Shown here: in pieces, positions 32,040 through 38,767 of the stretch | Position numbering within the stretch: position 1 is the first letter of the stretch | How the letters are laid out: each line of letters starts with the position of its first letter | Source of the DNA: a candidate division WOR-3 bacterium | Lineage (GTDB): Bacteria > Hydrothermota > Tepidihabitantia > Tepidihabitantales > Tepidihabitantaceae | Direction: 5' to 3' | DNA length: 38,767 nt | Assembly (NCBI GenBank): GCA_016867815.1 | Contig: VGIR01000020.1 | Span: 1 to 38,767, forward strand | The notes under the pieces: model-generated | Database searches by the model: none | Told to the model about the DNA's origin: nothing | The model's input: only the letters and a program-made list of their open reading frames with translations | Program-made: the position numbers and the translations under genes

Positions 32040-32933
32040 GTGCGAAAGATACTCCTGGTATCTGCTTTCTTCCTTATGCTCGCCTCGACAGGAGTGGCCT
32101 ATGAGCTGCTGGCGAACGGCGATTTTGAACAGACAATCGATGTCGGCTGGGTCCAAGCGATCAAGAGCGAGGCCGGAACGTATCTCTTCGAGCGCGCGGA
32201 CACATTCGGGCAGCCGACTTCGGGCTTCGCCGCCAAGGTCCACAAAGAGCTCGCCCGCTACGCGTCACTGCGACAGACGGTCGACGTACCCACTGCCGAT
32301 CTGACGCTGAATTTCGATGCCCGGCTCAAGATCGGCGGCGGTTCGTCGACCTGCTGGCCGGTAGCCTCTGTTTGGATCAGGTACGCCGACGCGTCCGGGC
32401 TCGAACTCGGCAACACGCGCATATGCCTGAGCAGCGTGTACTCGACCTGGACAAACAGCGACACGGTCCACCTGATCGAGATAGCCGACACCACCGGTGC
32501 CTGGCACAGCTACACGCTCAACCTGAAGGATGAATTGACCACCAACCTGACGGGCATAAACCCGGACAGCGTGGCCAAGGCTACGATCGACCTGTACGCA
32601 TACGACAACGGCACCTGAAGCGGCGGCTGGGCGGAAGTTTCCGCCGACAATGTATCGCTCTCCCCGACCGCTATCGAAGAGGGTCGCACTTCGCCCAACC
32701 TGAACTCAGAGGTTGTCGCGAGACCGAACCCGTTCACGACCGCCACGACGATACGCTGCGCCGCACCGCTGTCGCTCCGAGACGACCTGCGTCTCTATGA
32801 CGCGGCCGGCAGTCTCGTACGCACGCTACCGGCAGGAGGTTCCCGCGTCCTCAGCGGCTACGGCCTCAAGCCGGGCGTATACGTCCTCCGCGCCGGAGAA
32901 CAGAGCACGCGCATGGTAAGGGCCGCCGACTAG
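32040..32933 (+). pseudogene. exported sorting-domain protein interrupted by in-frame TGA
   Basis: The frame starts at GTG 32040 (or ATG 32034) with a signal peptide (ILLVSAFFLMLASTGVAY) and a carbohydrate-binding-like beta-sandwich of ~180 residues. TGA at 32616-32618 ends it after Y-D-N-G-T. In the same frame it continues without another stop to TAG 32931: S-G-G-W-A-E-V-S-A-D-N-V-S-L completes the beta-sandwich, followed by a typical Por/T9SS-style C-terminal domain (VARPNPFTTATTIRC, LRLYDAAGSLVRTL, LKPGVYVLRAG). So one 298-codon gene is split by one codon. A GGA-to-TGA change would explain it; sequencing error or stop read-through are alternatives. Confidence 0.8.
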
Positions 32934-32950
32934 AGTCCTACTTCCTCGCT

Positions 32951-32982
32951 GCGCGGGCTCCCTCGGGAGCCCGCGCCCTTTC
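32951..32982 (+). terminator. terminator after the 32040 gene
   Basis: A strong GC stem (GCGCGGGCTCC with GGAGCCCGCGC, within 32951-32976) is followed by CCCTTTC. It separates this gene from the promoter of the beta-helix gene. Confidence 0.7.
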
Positions 32983-32992
32983 GCTGCCGGGT

Positions 32993-33020
32993 TTGCACCG
33001 GCGGCGACCCGAGCTATCAT
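32993..33020 (+). promoter_or_regulatory. promoter of the beta-helix gene, leaderless
   Basis: TTGCAC (32993-32998), 16 nt, TATCAT (33015-33020), then 6 nt to ATG 33027. No ribosome site is present. Confidence 0.6.
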
Positions 33021-33026
33021 CTGATA

Positions 33027-35201
33027 ATGTCACACTTGGTAGTCGGGGGCCGCGCGGCCCGTTCCGCTGGTTGCGCGATGATTGTCTGCGCGCTTCTAGC
33101 GGCTGTGGCGTCTTCTCAACCCATGAGCGGTATCTACCCGATCGGGTCCGGCGGGCCGGGAGTAGACAGCTTCGCGACGGTGCAGGCCGCGGCCAACGCG
33201 CTGAACGCACGTGGCCTGGGTGGCAATGTCGAGTTCCCGATAGCCCAGTTCGTCTATTCCGGGCCGGTCGCGCTCAGAAGCGTCGCTGGCAGCCGCAACT
33301 ACACTACCAGGTTCCTGCCCAAATCAACCGGTGCGACTATCGACGCGGGCGGCGCGCGCTACGCATTCTCGGTTGAGAGCACGCACAACGTCACGGTTCA
33401 GAACCTACGGTTTCAAGGCGTGCGCGACACCGGCAGCGCCTGCATCCGGTTTGCCGATTCGGACTCGGGACTGGTCTGGACCTGCCGGATGGTTTCCGAT
33501 TCCGCCGCGACCGGCCTGCGGGTGGACCGGGCCTTGAACTTCCGCCTCGACTCCTCACGCGTGCAGGGAGCGATGCGCGCGTCGGGAAGCCGGGGCATCG
33601 ACTTCCGGGATTGCCGGTTCACCTGGGTCTACAGGTGCTCGATACTAGGCACGCTGAACACCGGTATCTCGATTGTCGGCGGCAACGACAACGTGACGAT
33701 GATGACCGGCATCAAGACGGCAAGTGATACCGGGTACCGGGTCGTCAACTCGCCGCGGATGGCGGTGGATAACCTCGCCGTCCACGGACGTACCGACTAC
33801 GGACTGCACATTCTCAACACTCCACTGGTGTGCATTGACAGCACGTTGATCTACGGTACGAACAAGCAGGCCGTCTACATCGAGTCCTGTGATTCTCTCA
33901 ACTCGACGGCCCTCATGATGGCCGGGACGGCCGAACGTGGGGCGCGAGTCATCCGGTCCAGAGGCTGTAATTTCATGCGCCTGACAATCCAGAGCGGGCC
34001 AGTTCGCGGCCTCGAACTCGACCACTCGCCCAACTGCCTCGTGGACAGCTTGCAGGTCGTGAACGTGGACAGCGATACCGCCATCGGCGTCCTGCTCGAC
34101 TCTGCGCCCGGCAGCGTGTTCCGCTGGGCGATGATCTACGGCAGCTACGGCACGGCGGTCTCGGCCAGTCAATCCTCAGGAAGCCGCTTCGTCCACGCGC
34201 GGGTGCACGGCGCTGCCGCAGATGCGGCTATCTCCTTCCTCCAGAGCAGCGGCGTGCGCGTGAGCCCCTGTTCGCTCATCTGCGATGCCCCGGTTTCGGT
34301 AGCACTGGGCGACAGCTGCAACGACGATACCCTTACGCGGATGACAGTATTGGGGACAACCGAGAAAGGCATCGTTGCGGCCGACTGCCGGGGTCTGGTG
34401 GTAGCCAACAACTGCCTGCGCGGTTGGACCCGCAGCGGCATTGAACTGGTTCACGCCCAGTCGCCGCGGATCTACTACAATACAATTGTCGGACCGGAGA
34501 GTGCGGGCTACGCAGGCGTCTACTTCTTCGCGGCAGAGGGAACGGGAGCCGAAGCTAAAGACAACATTGTCTGGAACCGGGGTCTCGGCTCTTCGGCCTG
34601 CTTCCGAGTCGACGGCCCATTCCCGTTCGCCCCCGGCGCCAGCGACTACAACGACCTGTACGCTTCAGGCGGCGGCAGCGTCGCCCGCGTGAACGACACG
34701 GTCTTTGCCGGGCTTGCCCAGTGGCGTGCGCATCCGGCTGCGCCTGACCCGCACAGCCTCTCACGCGACCCGCTATTCGTGCCCGGCGACAACTACCATC
34801 TTGCCGCCGCATCGCCCTGCCGCGACTCGGGAATCCCCATTGCCGGGTTCCTCTACGACCTCGAGCTCGACCAGCGCGACGCGCTCTCGCCCGACATCGG
34901 CGCGGACGAGTACACGCCCGGCGCGGTCAGTGAGGCGCAGCCCGCGGGCCGTCTCCCCCGCTTCGAGCTGCACGGCACTCCTGCCAGTCGAGGCTGTGCA
35001 ACCCTGGTAGTGGGCCCCGGCATTTCCGGCCGTCTCGACGTAACGGTCATAGGTGTTGACGGACGTACCGTTCTCAAGCTCGGGATTCCCAACCCGGCCC
35101 CGCAAGAGAGGATTGACCTCAAAGGCCTTCCAACCGGGGTCTATCTTGTCAGAGTCGGCCCGGGCCGGGCCGCCGCTTTCAAGTTGGTGGTTCAGAGGTA
35201 A
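33027..35201 (+). CDS. exported right-handed parallel beta-helix protein with C-terminal sorting-type domain
   Basis: The 724-residue product has a signal peptide (GCAMIVCALLAAVASSQ). The body shows the short-strand periodicity of pectate-lyase-type parallel beta-helices, with repeated G-(I/L)-x-(I/L/V) and N/D-rich turns (RFQGVRDTG, DYGLHILNTP, SGIELVHAQSPRIYYNTIVG). A D-P-L-F-V ... YHLAAASPCRDSG segment and D-I-G-A-D-E-Y end the helix, the usual closing motif. The last ~80 residues (LDVTVIGVDGRTVLKL, LKGLPTGVYLVRVG) are a Por/T9SS-type sorting or Ig-like tail. No catalytic residues are identifiable. It may bind or cut polysaccharide at the surface. Confidence 0.8.
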   Translation: MSHLVVGGRAARSAGCAMIVCALLAAVASSQPMSGIYPIGSGGPGVDSFATVQAAANALNARGLGGNVEFPIAQFVYSGPVALRSVAGSRNYTTRFLPKSTGATIDAGGARYAFSVESTHNVTVQNLRFQGVRDTGSACIRFADSDSGLVWTCRMVSDSAATGLRVDRALNFRLDSSRVQGAMRASGSRGIDFRDCRFTWVYRCSILGTLNTGISIVGGNDNVTMMTGIKTASDTGYRVVNSPRMAVDNLAVHGRTDYGLHILNTPLVCIDSTLIYGTNKQAVYIESCDSLNSTALMMAGTAERGARVIRSRGCNFMRLTIQSGPVRGLELDHSPNCLVDSLQVVNVDSDTAIGVLLDSAPGSVFRWAMIYGSYGTAVSASQSSGSRFVHARVHGAAADAAISFLQSSGVRVSPCSLICDAPVSVALGDSCNDDTLTRMTVLGTTEKGIVAADCRGLVVANNCLRGWTRSGIELVHAQSPRIYYNTIVGPESAGYAGVYFFAAEGTGAEAKDNIVWNRGLGSSACFRVDGPFPFAPGASDYNDLYASGGGSVARVNDTVFAGLAQWRAHPAAPDPHSLSRDPLFVPGDNYHLAAASPCRDSGIPIAGFLYDLELDQRDALSPDIGADEYTPGAVSEAQPAGRLPRFELHGTPASRGCATLVVGPGISGRLDVTVIGVDGRTVLKLGIPNPAPQERIDLKGLPTGVYLVRVGPGRAAAFKLVVQR

Positions 35202-35371
35202 GCGGACACAGCCTGTCCGCGCTGTCGGGTTCGTTCCACGCCGCTACCCGATAGCCACACGACGACCGTTGTCAGGCAGCATCCAATCCGCCGGATGGTA
35301 GAGGAGTCCGGGAAAGTGACTCCTGTTCCTCGGCCCACTCCCCGGCATCGCCATCTTCCTCCCAAGCCGAT

Positions 35372-35400
35372 TTGACACGATGAACCCGTCGGTCTAGACT
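35372..35400 (+). promoter_or_regulatory. promoter of the TPR/coiled-coil gene
   Basis: TTGACA (35372-35377), 17 nt, TAGACT (35395-35400), followed 6 nt later by an ATG that opens a 42-codon frame rather than the main gene. The rest of the gap 35202-35371 shows nothing notable. Confidence 0.7.
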
Positions 35401-35406
35401 GTCGGC

Positions 35407-35535
35407 ATGCCGTCAGGCCTCCGCCCGGCTCCGCCAAGCGGGAAAGGAAACGCCGACCGGGTCCACGGACACTTCGTCTTTGACCGCCGGCGTGGGCGCG
35501 TCATCCCGCCGTCAGAACATGAACACAACGCGTAG
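35407..35535 (+). other. 42-codon leaderless upstream ORF overlapping the next gene
   Basis: ATG 35407 lies 6 nt after the -10 box, the spacing of the leaderless genes here. The frame (MPSGLRPAPPSGKGN at its start) stops at TAG 35533-35535, 17 nt past the ATG of the main gene and in another frame. It could be a leader coupled to the main gene by re-initiation, or the true N-terminus separated by a frameshift. Confidence 0.4.
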
Positions 35536-37210
35536 CCTGCCGTCTGCTGCCGAGTGGCCGGAACAGATCCGTGCCGGCGTCCGTGCCGAGCGGGTCGAGA
35601 TGGAGATCTCCGAGTTGTCCCGGCAGACGATAGCCGGTCCGGATGCAGCCAGCCGACCGGACGCCGATGGAACCCGATCTGCAGGTGACCGTCTTATCCT
35701 TGACGGAAGGCAACTGGCTGCGGCGCTGGAACGGGGAACCCGGGAACCGCAGCACCCGTTCCACGACCTGGGAGCCGAGTTCGCCTATCCCCTGGCCCCG
35801 CTGCTCAATGAACTGCGGGTCCAGGGAGGCCTGATGCAGCTGCTGGGCGATATCCTGAATGCCCCCGACGAACGACAGGGTCCGCAGCCGGACGCCCTGC
35901 TCCACCCGCGCTGGGCCGAGGCGCGCGAACTCTACGCCGAGGGCTGTGCCAAAGCCGCTGAGCTGCTCTTCCCGGAGGCGCTGGAGTGGCTGCGCAAAGC
36001 CGAGGACCGCTACCCCACCGACTTCTCAGTCCAGTTCGAAATCGGCTGGGTCTACCTCTACGGAGTGTCGCGCGACGACAGCGTGTTCGACCCGGTGGAG
36101 GCTGAGTCGCACCTGCGCCGCGCCGTTCGCTACGGCCAGGGCGCGGTCCGGCGCCGTCCGGAAATGGCTGCGCCGGCAGCCGAGGCGATGCTGCACCTCT
36201 CCATTGCCTGCCATCTGCTGGGGAGGACCGAAGAGGCGCTGGGGCTGAGCGTCGATGCGTGCAAGGTAAGCCCGAAACTCTCGCAGGCCTACTACCACCG
36301 GGCCAAGTACGCGTCACTGCTCGGCCGGACCGATGAGGCGGTGACCGCGACCGGCGGGGCGCTGGCCCTTGACCGGCGCTTCGCGCTGACCCTGGACTCG
36401 GACCTCGACCTGGCCCCGGTAGCTGTTGCCATGCGTCAGATGCTGGATGAACTGAAGGCCGAGGCCCGGCGGCGGGCGGAACGGGCCGTCATCCCCGGCT
36501 CGGAACTGGAAGGCATGAAGGCCGAGGCAGCCGCGCTCAAGACCCGGCTGGCCGGACTGGAGACGCGACTGCGCAACGTCGAAGCGCGGGCTGCAAGCTA
36601 TCCGGCCGACTACGCCGAGATGCCGGGCGTCACGACCGATGTCAGGCGTTCGTTTGACGAAGAAGACCGGAACGCGCGCCGCGCGCTGGAGAGGCTCGGC
36701 CGGGTGGTGTCCCGCGCCGAGGCCTCGCTGGCCGAGGCCGAGACCATGTTCTCCCGCTGCCGAAGCCTGGCGGCCGATGACACGCTCTTCGCCCTGCAGG
36801 ATGTGCTGCTGCTGGCGGGCGACGCGACGACGCCGCTGCGTCGGGCCACGGCCAACCTCGCCGATGCGGTCCAGTATACGCGGGCCGGCGATGAACACAT
36901 TCCGCGCCTCGAGGGCCAGATGGGCGCCCTCGCAGCTGAGGCCGAAAAGAACCGCGCTGCCCGGCGCAACTGGGGCCTGAGGGACTTCGCTTCCCGGTTC
37001 GCCTGGCGGCTTCCCGGGTTCCTGATTGCCGGCGCCGTGGCCGGCGCCCTAATTCGGACCGGCCTCTTCTTCGCTTCCGGCCAGTTCAAGACCCTCGGGC
37101 TAGACGGAGTATTCTCTGCCGCGCCGGCAGCTGCCGGGCTGGGTGCGGCCGCGGGTGCGGTCGCGGCGGCATTCCGGGCGGTCCGCAGGTTCGGCCCGGC
37201 AAAGAAGTAG
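35519..37210 (+). CDS. TPR / coiled-coil protein with C-terminal membrane segments
   Basis: The 563-residue product starts at ATG 35519; the frame is open from TTG 35480, and neither has a strong ribosome site. Residues ~130-310 contain TPR-like units (ARELYAEGCAKAAELLFPEA, SQAYYHRAKYASLLGRTDEA). Residues ~320-490 are a long charged coiled coil (LEGMKAEAAALKTRLAGLET). Two hydrophobic Ala/Gly-rich helices near the end (GFLIAGAVAGALI; APAAAGLGAAAGAVAAAF) suggest membrane anchoring with the bulk in the cytoplasm. It precedes a secretion/pilus ATPase by 81 nt and might belong to that machine, which is inference from position. Confidence 0.65.
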   Translation: MNTTRSLPSAAEWPEQIRAGVRAERVEMEISELSRQTIAGPDAASRPDADGTRSAGDRLILDGRQLAAALERGTREPQHPFHDLGAEFAYPLAPLLNELRVQGGLMQLLGDILNAPDERQGPQPDALLHPRWAEARELYAEGCAKAAELLFPEALEWLRKAEDRYPTDFSVQFEIGWVYLYGVSRDDSVFDPVEAESHLRRAVRYGQGAVRRRPEMAAPAAEAMLHLSIACHLLGRTEEALGLSVDACKVSPKLSQAYYHRAKYASLLGRTDEAVTATGGALALDRRFALTLDSDLDLAPVAVAMRQMLDELKAEARRRAERAVIPGSELEGMKAEAAALKTRLAGLETRLRNVEARAASYPADYAEMPGVTTDVRRSFDEEDRNARRALERLGRVVSRAEASLAEAETMFSRCRSLAADDTLFALQDVLLLAGDATTPLRRATANLADAVQYTRAGDEHIPRLEGQMGALAAEAEKNRAARRNWGLRDFASRFAWRLPGFLIAGAVAGALIRTGLFFASGQFKTLGLDGVFSAAPAAAGLGAAAGAVAAAFRAVRRFGPAKK

Positions 37211-37291
37211 CGAACCACCGTGACGCCAGTGCGCCCGACCGGCACGTCACCCACGGAGTCTGCCAAGCTTCATAACTAACCGGAGTAGAGA

Positions 37292-38458
37292 ATGGCCGAA
37301 GACCAATCCGCGGTAAGGTTCGTCAACGACCTGCTGGCGCGGGCCGTGGCCGAGAACGCGTCGGACGTCCACATTGAACCGCAGGAAAACCAGGTGCGGG
37401 TGCGGATAAGAGTGGACGGCATGCTCAGAGATACGGATCGCCCGCCCCTGGCGATGGGCCCGGCGATCACCGCTCACATCAAAGTGCTGGGCGACCTCGA
37501 CATCTCCGAGAAGCGAATGGCGCAGGACGGAAGGTTCGACCTGCGCGTAGCCGCCCGCACCATCGACGTGCGTCTCTCCACCTTCCCGACCATCTACGGC
37601 GAATCGGTGGTGCTGCGGCTTCTGGACCGGGCGCAGAAACCGCTCTCTCTCACCGAGTTGGGCATGGGCGCGGGCATGGCTACCGAGTTCGAGAAACTCT
37701 TCCGCCAGCCGCACGGAATCCTGCTCGTGACCGGGCCGACCGGTTCGGGAAAGACCACGACCCTGAACACGGTTCTGCATGACATCCGCTGCGAAGAGAA
37801 GAACATCGTCACCATCGAAGACCCGGTCGAGTACCGGCTGGGCGGGATCCGCCAGTGCCAGGTGAACCGCAAAGCCGGGATTACCTTCTCCGAAGGGCTC
37901 CGCTCCCTCCTCCGCCAGGACCCGGACATCATCATGGTGGGAGAGATCCGCGACTCCGAGACGGCTGAGATCGCCTTCCAGGCGGCGCTCACCGGCCATC
38001 TCGTCCTCTCCACCCTGCACACCAACGACGCGGCCGGCGCCCTGACCCGCCTGGTGGACATGAAAGTCGAACCCTTCCTCATCTCCTCGAGCGTGCTCGG
38101 CGTGCTGGCCCAGCGGCTGGTGCGCCGGGTCTGCAAGCGGTGCGCGGAGTCGTACGTGCCGCCCGAACCGATCCTCCGCCGCCTCGGCGCTCAGTCGGGC
38201 GCCAAGTTTAAACGCGGCGTCGGCTGCCCGGAGTGCAACGACCTCGGCTACCGCGGCCGCATCGGCATCTACGAACTCCTGCCGTTGGATTCGACGATTC
38301 GCCGGATGGTGATGGAGAACAAATCGGCCGACGACATCAAACAGCTTGCGGTCAAGATGGGCCTGGTACCCTTGCGGGAAGACGCGGCGGCCAAGGCTCG
38401 CGCCGGGCTGACCACAGCCGAAGAAGTCATCCGCGTCACTCAGGACGCGCCGGTCTAG
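37292..38458 (+). CDS. GspE/PilB-family secretion or pilus-assembly ATPase, N-terminally short
   Basis: The 388-residue protein has the full catalytic core: Walker A GPTGSGKTT (148-156), Asp box TIEDPVEYR, Walker B DPDIIMVGEIRD, His box LTGHLVLSTLHTNDA and the C-x-x-C pair (CKRC ... CPEC) of the zinc-binding subdomain, which PilT lacks. It lacks the N1 domain of typical GspE/PilB (usually over 500 residues), beginning directly with the N2-like part (RFVNDLLARAVAENASDVHIEP). ATG 37292 follows GGAG. It should power type II secretion or type IV pilus assembly; no other components are in the window. Confidence 0.9.
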   Translation: MAEDQSAVRFVNDLLARAVAENASDVHIEPQENQVRVRIRVDGMLRDTDRPPLAMGPAITAHIKVLGDLDISEKRMAQDGRFDLRVAARTIDVRLSTFPTIYGESVVLRLLDRAQKPLSLTELGMGAGMATEFEKLFRQPHGILLVTGPTGSGKTTTLNTVLHDIRCEEKNIVTIEDPVEYRLGGIRQCQVNRKAGITFSEGLRSLLRQDPDIIMVGEIRDSETAEIAFQAALTGHLVLSTLHTNDAAGALTRLVDMKVEPFLISSSVLGVLAQRLVRRVCKRCAESYVPPEPILRRLGAQSGAKFKRGVGCPECNDLGYRGRIGIYELLPLDSTIRRMVMENKSADDIKQLAVKMGLVPLREDAAAKARAGLTTAEEVIRVTQDAPV

Positions 38459-38485
38459 GTCGGCAAGACACCCCTGTAGATAGTC

Positions 38486-38518
38486 GCGGGCGGGGTCCGG
38501 CAGCGGAACCCCGCCCGC
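38486..38518. terminator. GC hairpin between the ATPase gene and the orphan paralogue
   Basis: The stem GCGGGCGGGG/CCCCGCCCGC (38486-38495 with 38509-38518) has a nested TCCG/CGGA loop stem. It is the same element as at 3647-3679. There is no T-run on either side, but it lies between two converging genes and could serve both. Confidence 0.5.
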
Positions 38519-38534
38519 ATAGCAGACCGAGCCG

Positions 38535-38767
38535 TTACGGTGCAACCGGCGCTACCACGTTGAAGACGTCGGTGCGGATGGCCTGCAACACGGCCTCGGT
38601 CAGGCCGCGCGCCTTCCACTTCGCCACCTGCACCGCCGCTTCCTTCGACATCGTTTCGCCGGAGATGTCCTTGCGCGTCAGCGCCCACATCTCCCGGCCG
38701 AAGCAGAGGTAGAACGGCAGCTGGATGACCGAGACGCCGGCGCCGTCGCAGACCTGCTTGACCTGCA
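38535..38767 (-). CDS. orphan protein, second family member, 5' end beyond the window
   Basis: This is the C-terminal ~76 residues plus TAA (38537-38535) of a paralogue of the 3696-4070 gene: Q-V-K-Q-V-C-D-G-A-G-V, C-F-G-R-E-M-W-A-L-T-R-K-D-I-S-G-E, then AVLQAIRTDVFNVVAPVAP. It has no start codon inside the window, so start-based gene finding misses it. The two copies differ mostly in the middle, so the ends are likely under constraint. Confidence 0.75.
   Translation of the reverse strand, partial: QVKQVCDGAGVSVIQLPFYLCFGREMWALTRKDISGETMSKEAAVQVAKWKARGLTEAVLQAIRTDVFNVVAPVAP

Noticed and set aside
32616-32660. Selenocysteine insertion at the in-frame TGA
   Set aside because: A short hairpin follows, but it lacks the usual SECIS size and loop, and an exported structural protein is an unlikely selenoprotein. 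A recent point change is simpler; mentioned only as a remote alternative.

Overview
This is a GC-rich (roughly 60% or more), gene-dense bacterial chromosome segment with strong G/C bias at third codon positions. The gene content suggests a poorly studied lineage near the FCB group or a candidate phylum such as WOR-3/Stahlbacteria. The grounds are two exported proteins with C-terminal sorting-type domains of the Por/T9SS style, a CRTAC1-like FG-GAP/ASPIC protein, a large Alu-domain SRP RNA beside dnaX, HprK with HPF and a mannose-type EIIA, and many short 'phrase-like' dispersed repeats. This placement is inference; there is no rRNA or marker phylogeny in the window.

Layout. 1-3.7 kb: a TPR/FG-GAP/ASPIC exported protein and a lipoprotein. 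3.7-6.6 kb (minus strand): an accessory block with an orphan gene (a paralogue runs off the right edge of the window), an ECF-like sigma factor coupled to a small acidic partner, and two coupled orphan genes. The block carries dispersed repeats, and a 23-unit 12-bp tandem repeat follows it. 7.1-11 kb (plus): a PIN-toxin/antitoxin-like pair, a possible nucleotidyl-cyclase-fold protein, an exported protein and a lipoprotein whose 3' end is a dispersed repeat. 11-17.4 kb (minus): a protein with five Myb/SANT-like repeats, a 54-residue Cys/His protein, an ICMT-like membrane protein, a degenerate UshA-like protein and gyrA. 17.5-24.3 kb (plus): a TPR protein, a NitT/TauT-type binding protein, SRP RNA, dnaX, recR, hpf, hprK and an EIIA-Man-like gene. 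24.3-31.7 kb (minus, with one plus-strand tRNA): purL with a fused PurS-like N-terminus, a one-TM protein, initiator tRNA, a 964-residue 'GNDxY'-repeat/HEAT protein and an EnvC-like LytM lipoprotein. 32-38.5 kb (plus): an exported sorting-domain protein interrupted by an in-frame TGA, a parallel beta-helix protein, a TPR/coiled-coil membrane protein and a GspE/PilB-type ATPase. The partial orphan paralogue closes the window.

Regulation. A clear housekeeping promoter consensus recurs: TTGAC(A/T), 16-17 nt, TAtNNT. In at least six genes (PIN toxin, the 10.5 kb lipoprotein, gyrA, purL, the EnvC-like gene, the beta-helix gene) the start codon lies only 5-8 nt after the -10 box. Those mRNAs are therefore predicted to be leaderless. 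Other genes have ordinary Shine-Dalgarno sites. Dispersed repeats reach into several coding sequences, either as in-frame insertions or as 3' tails.
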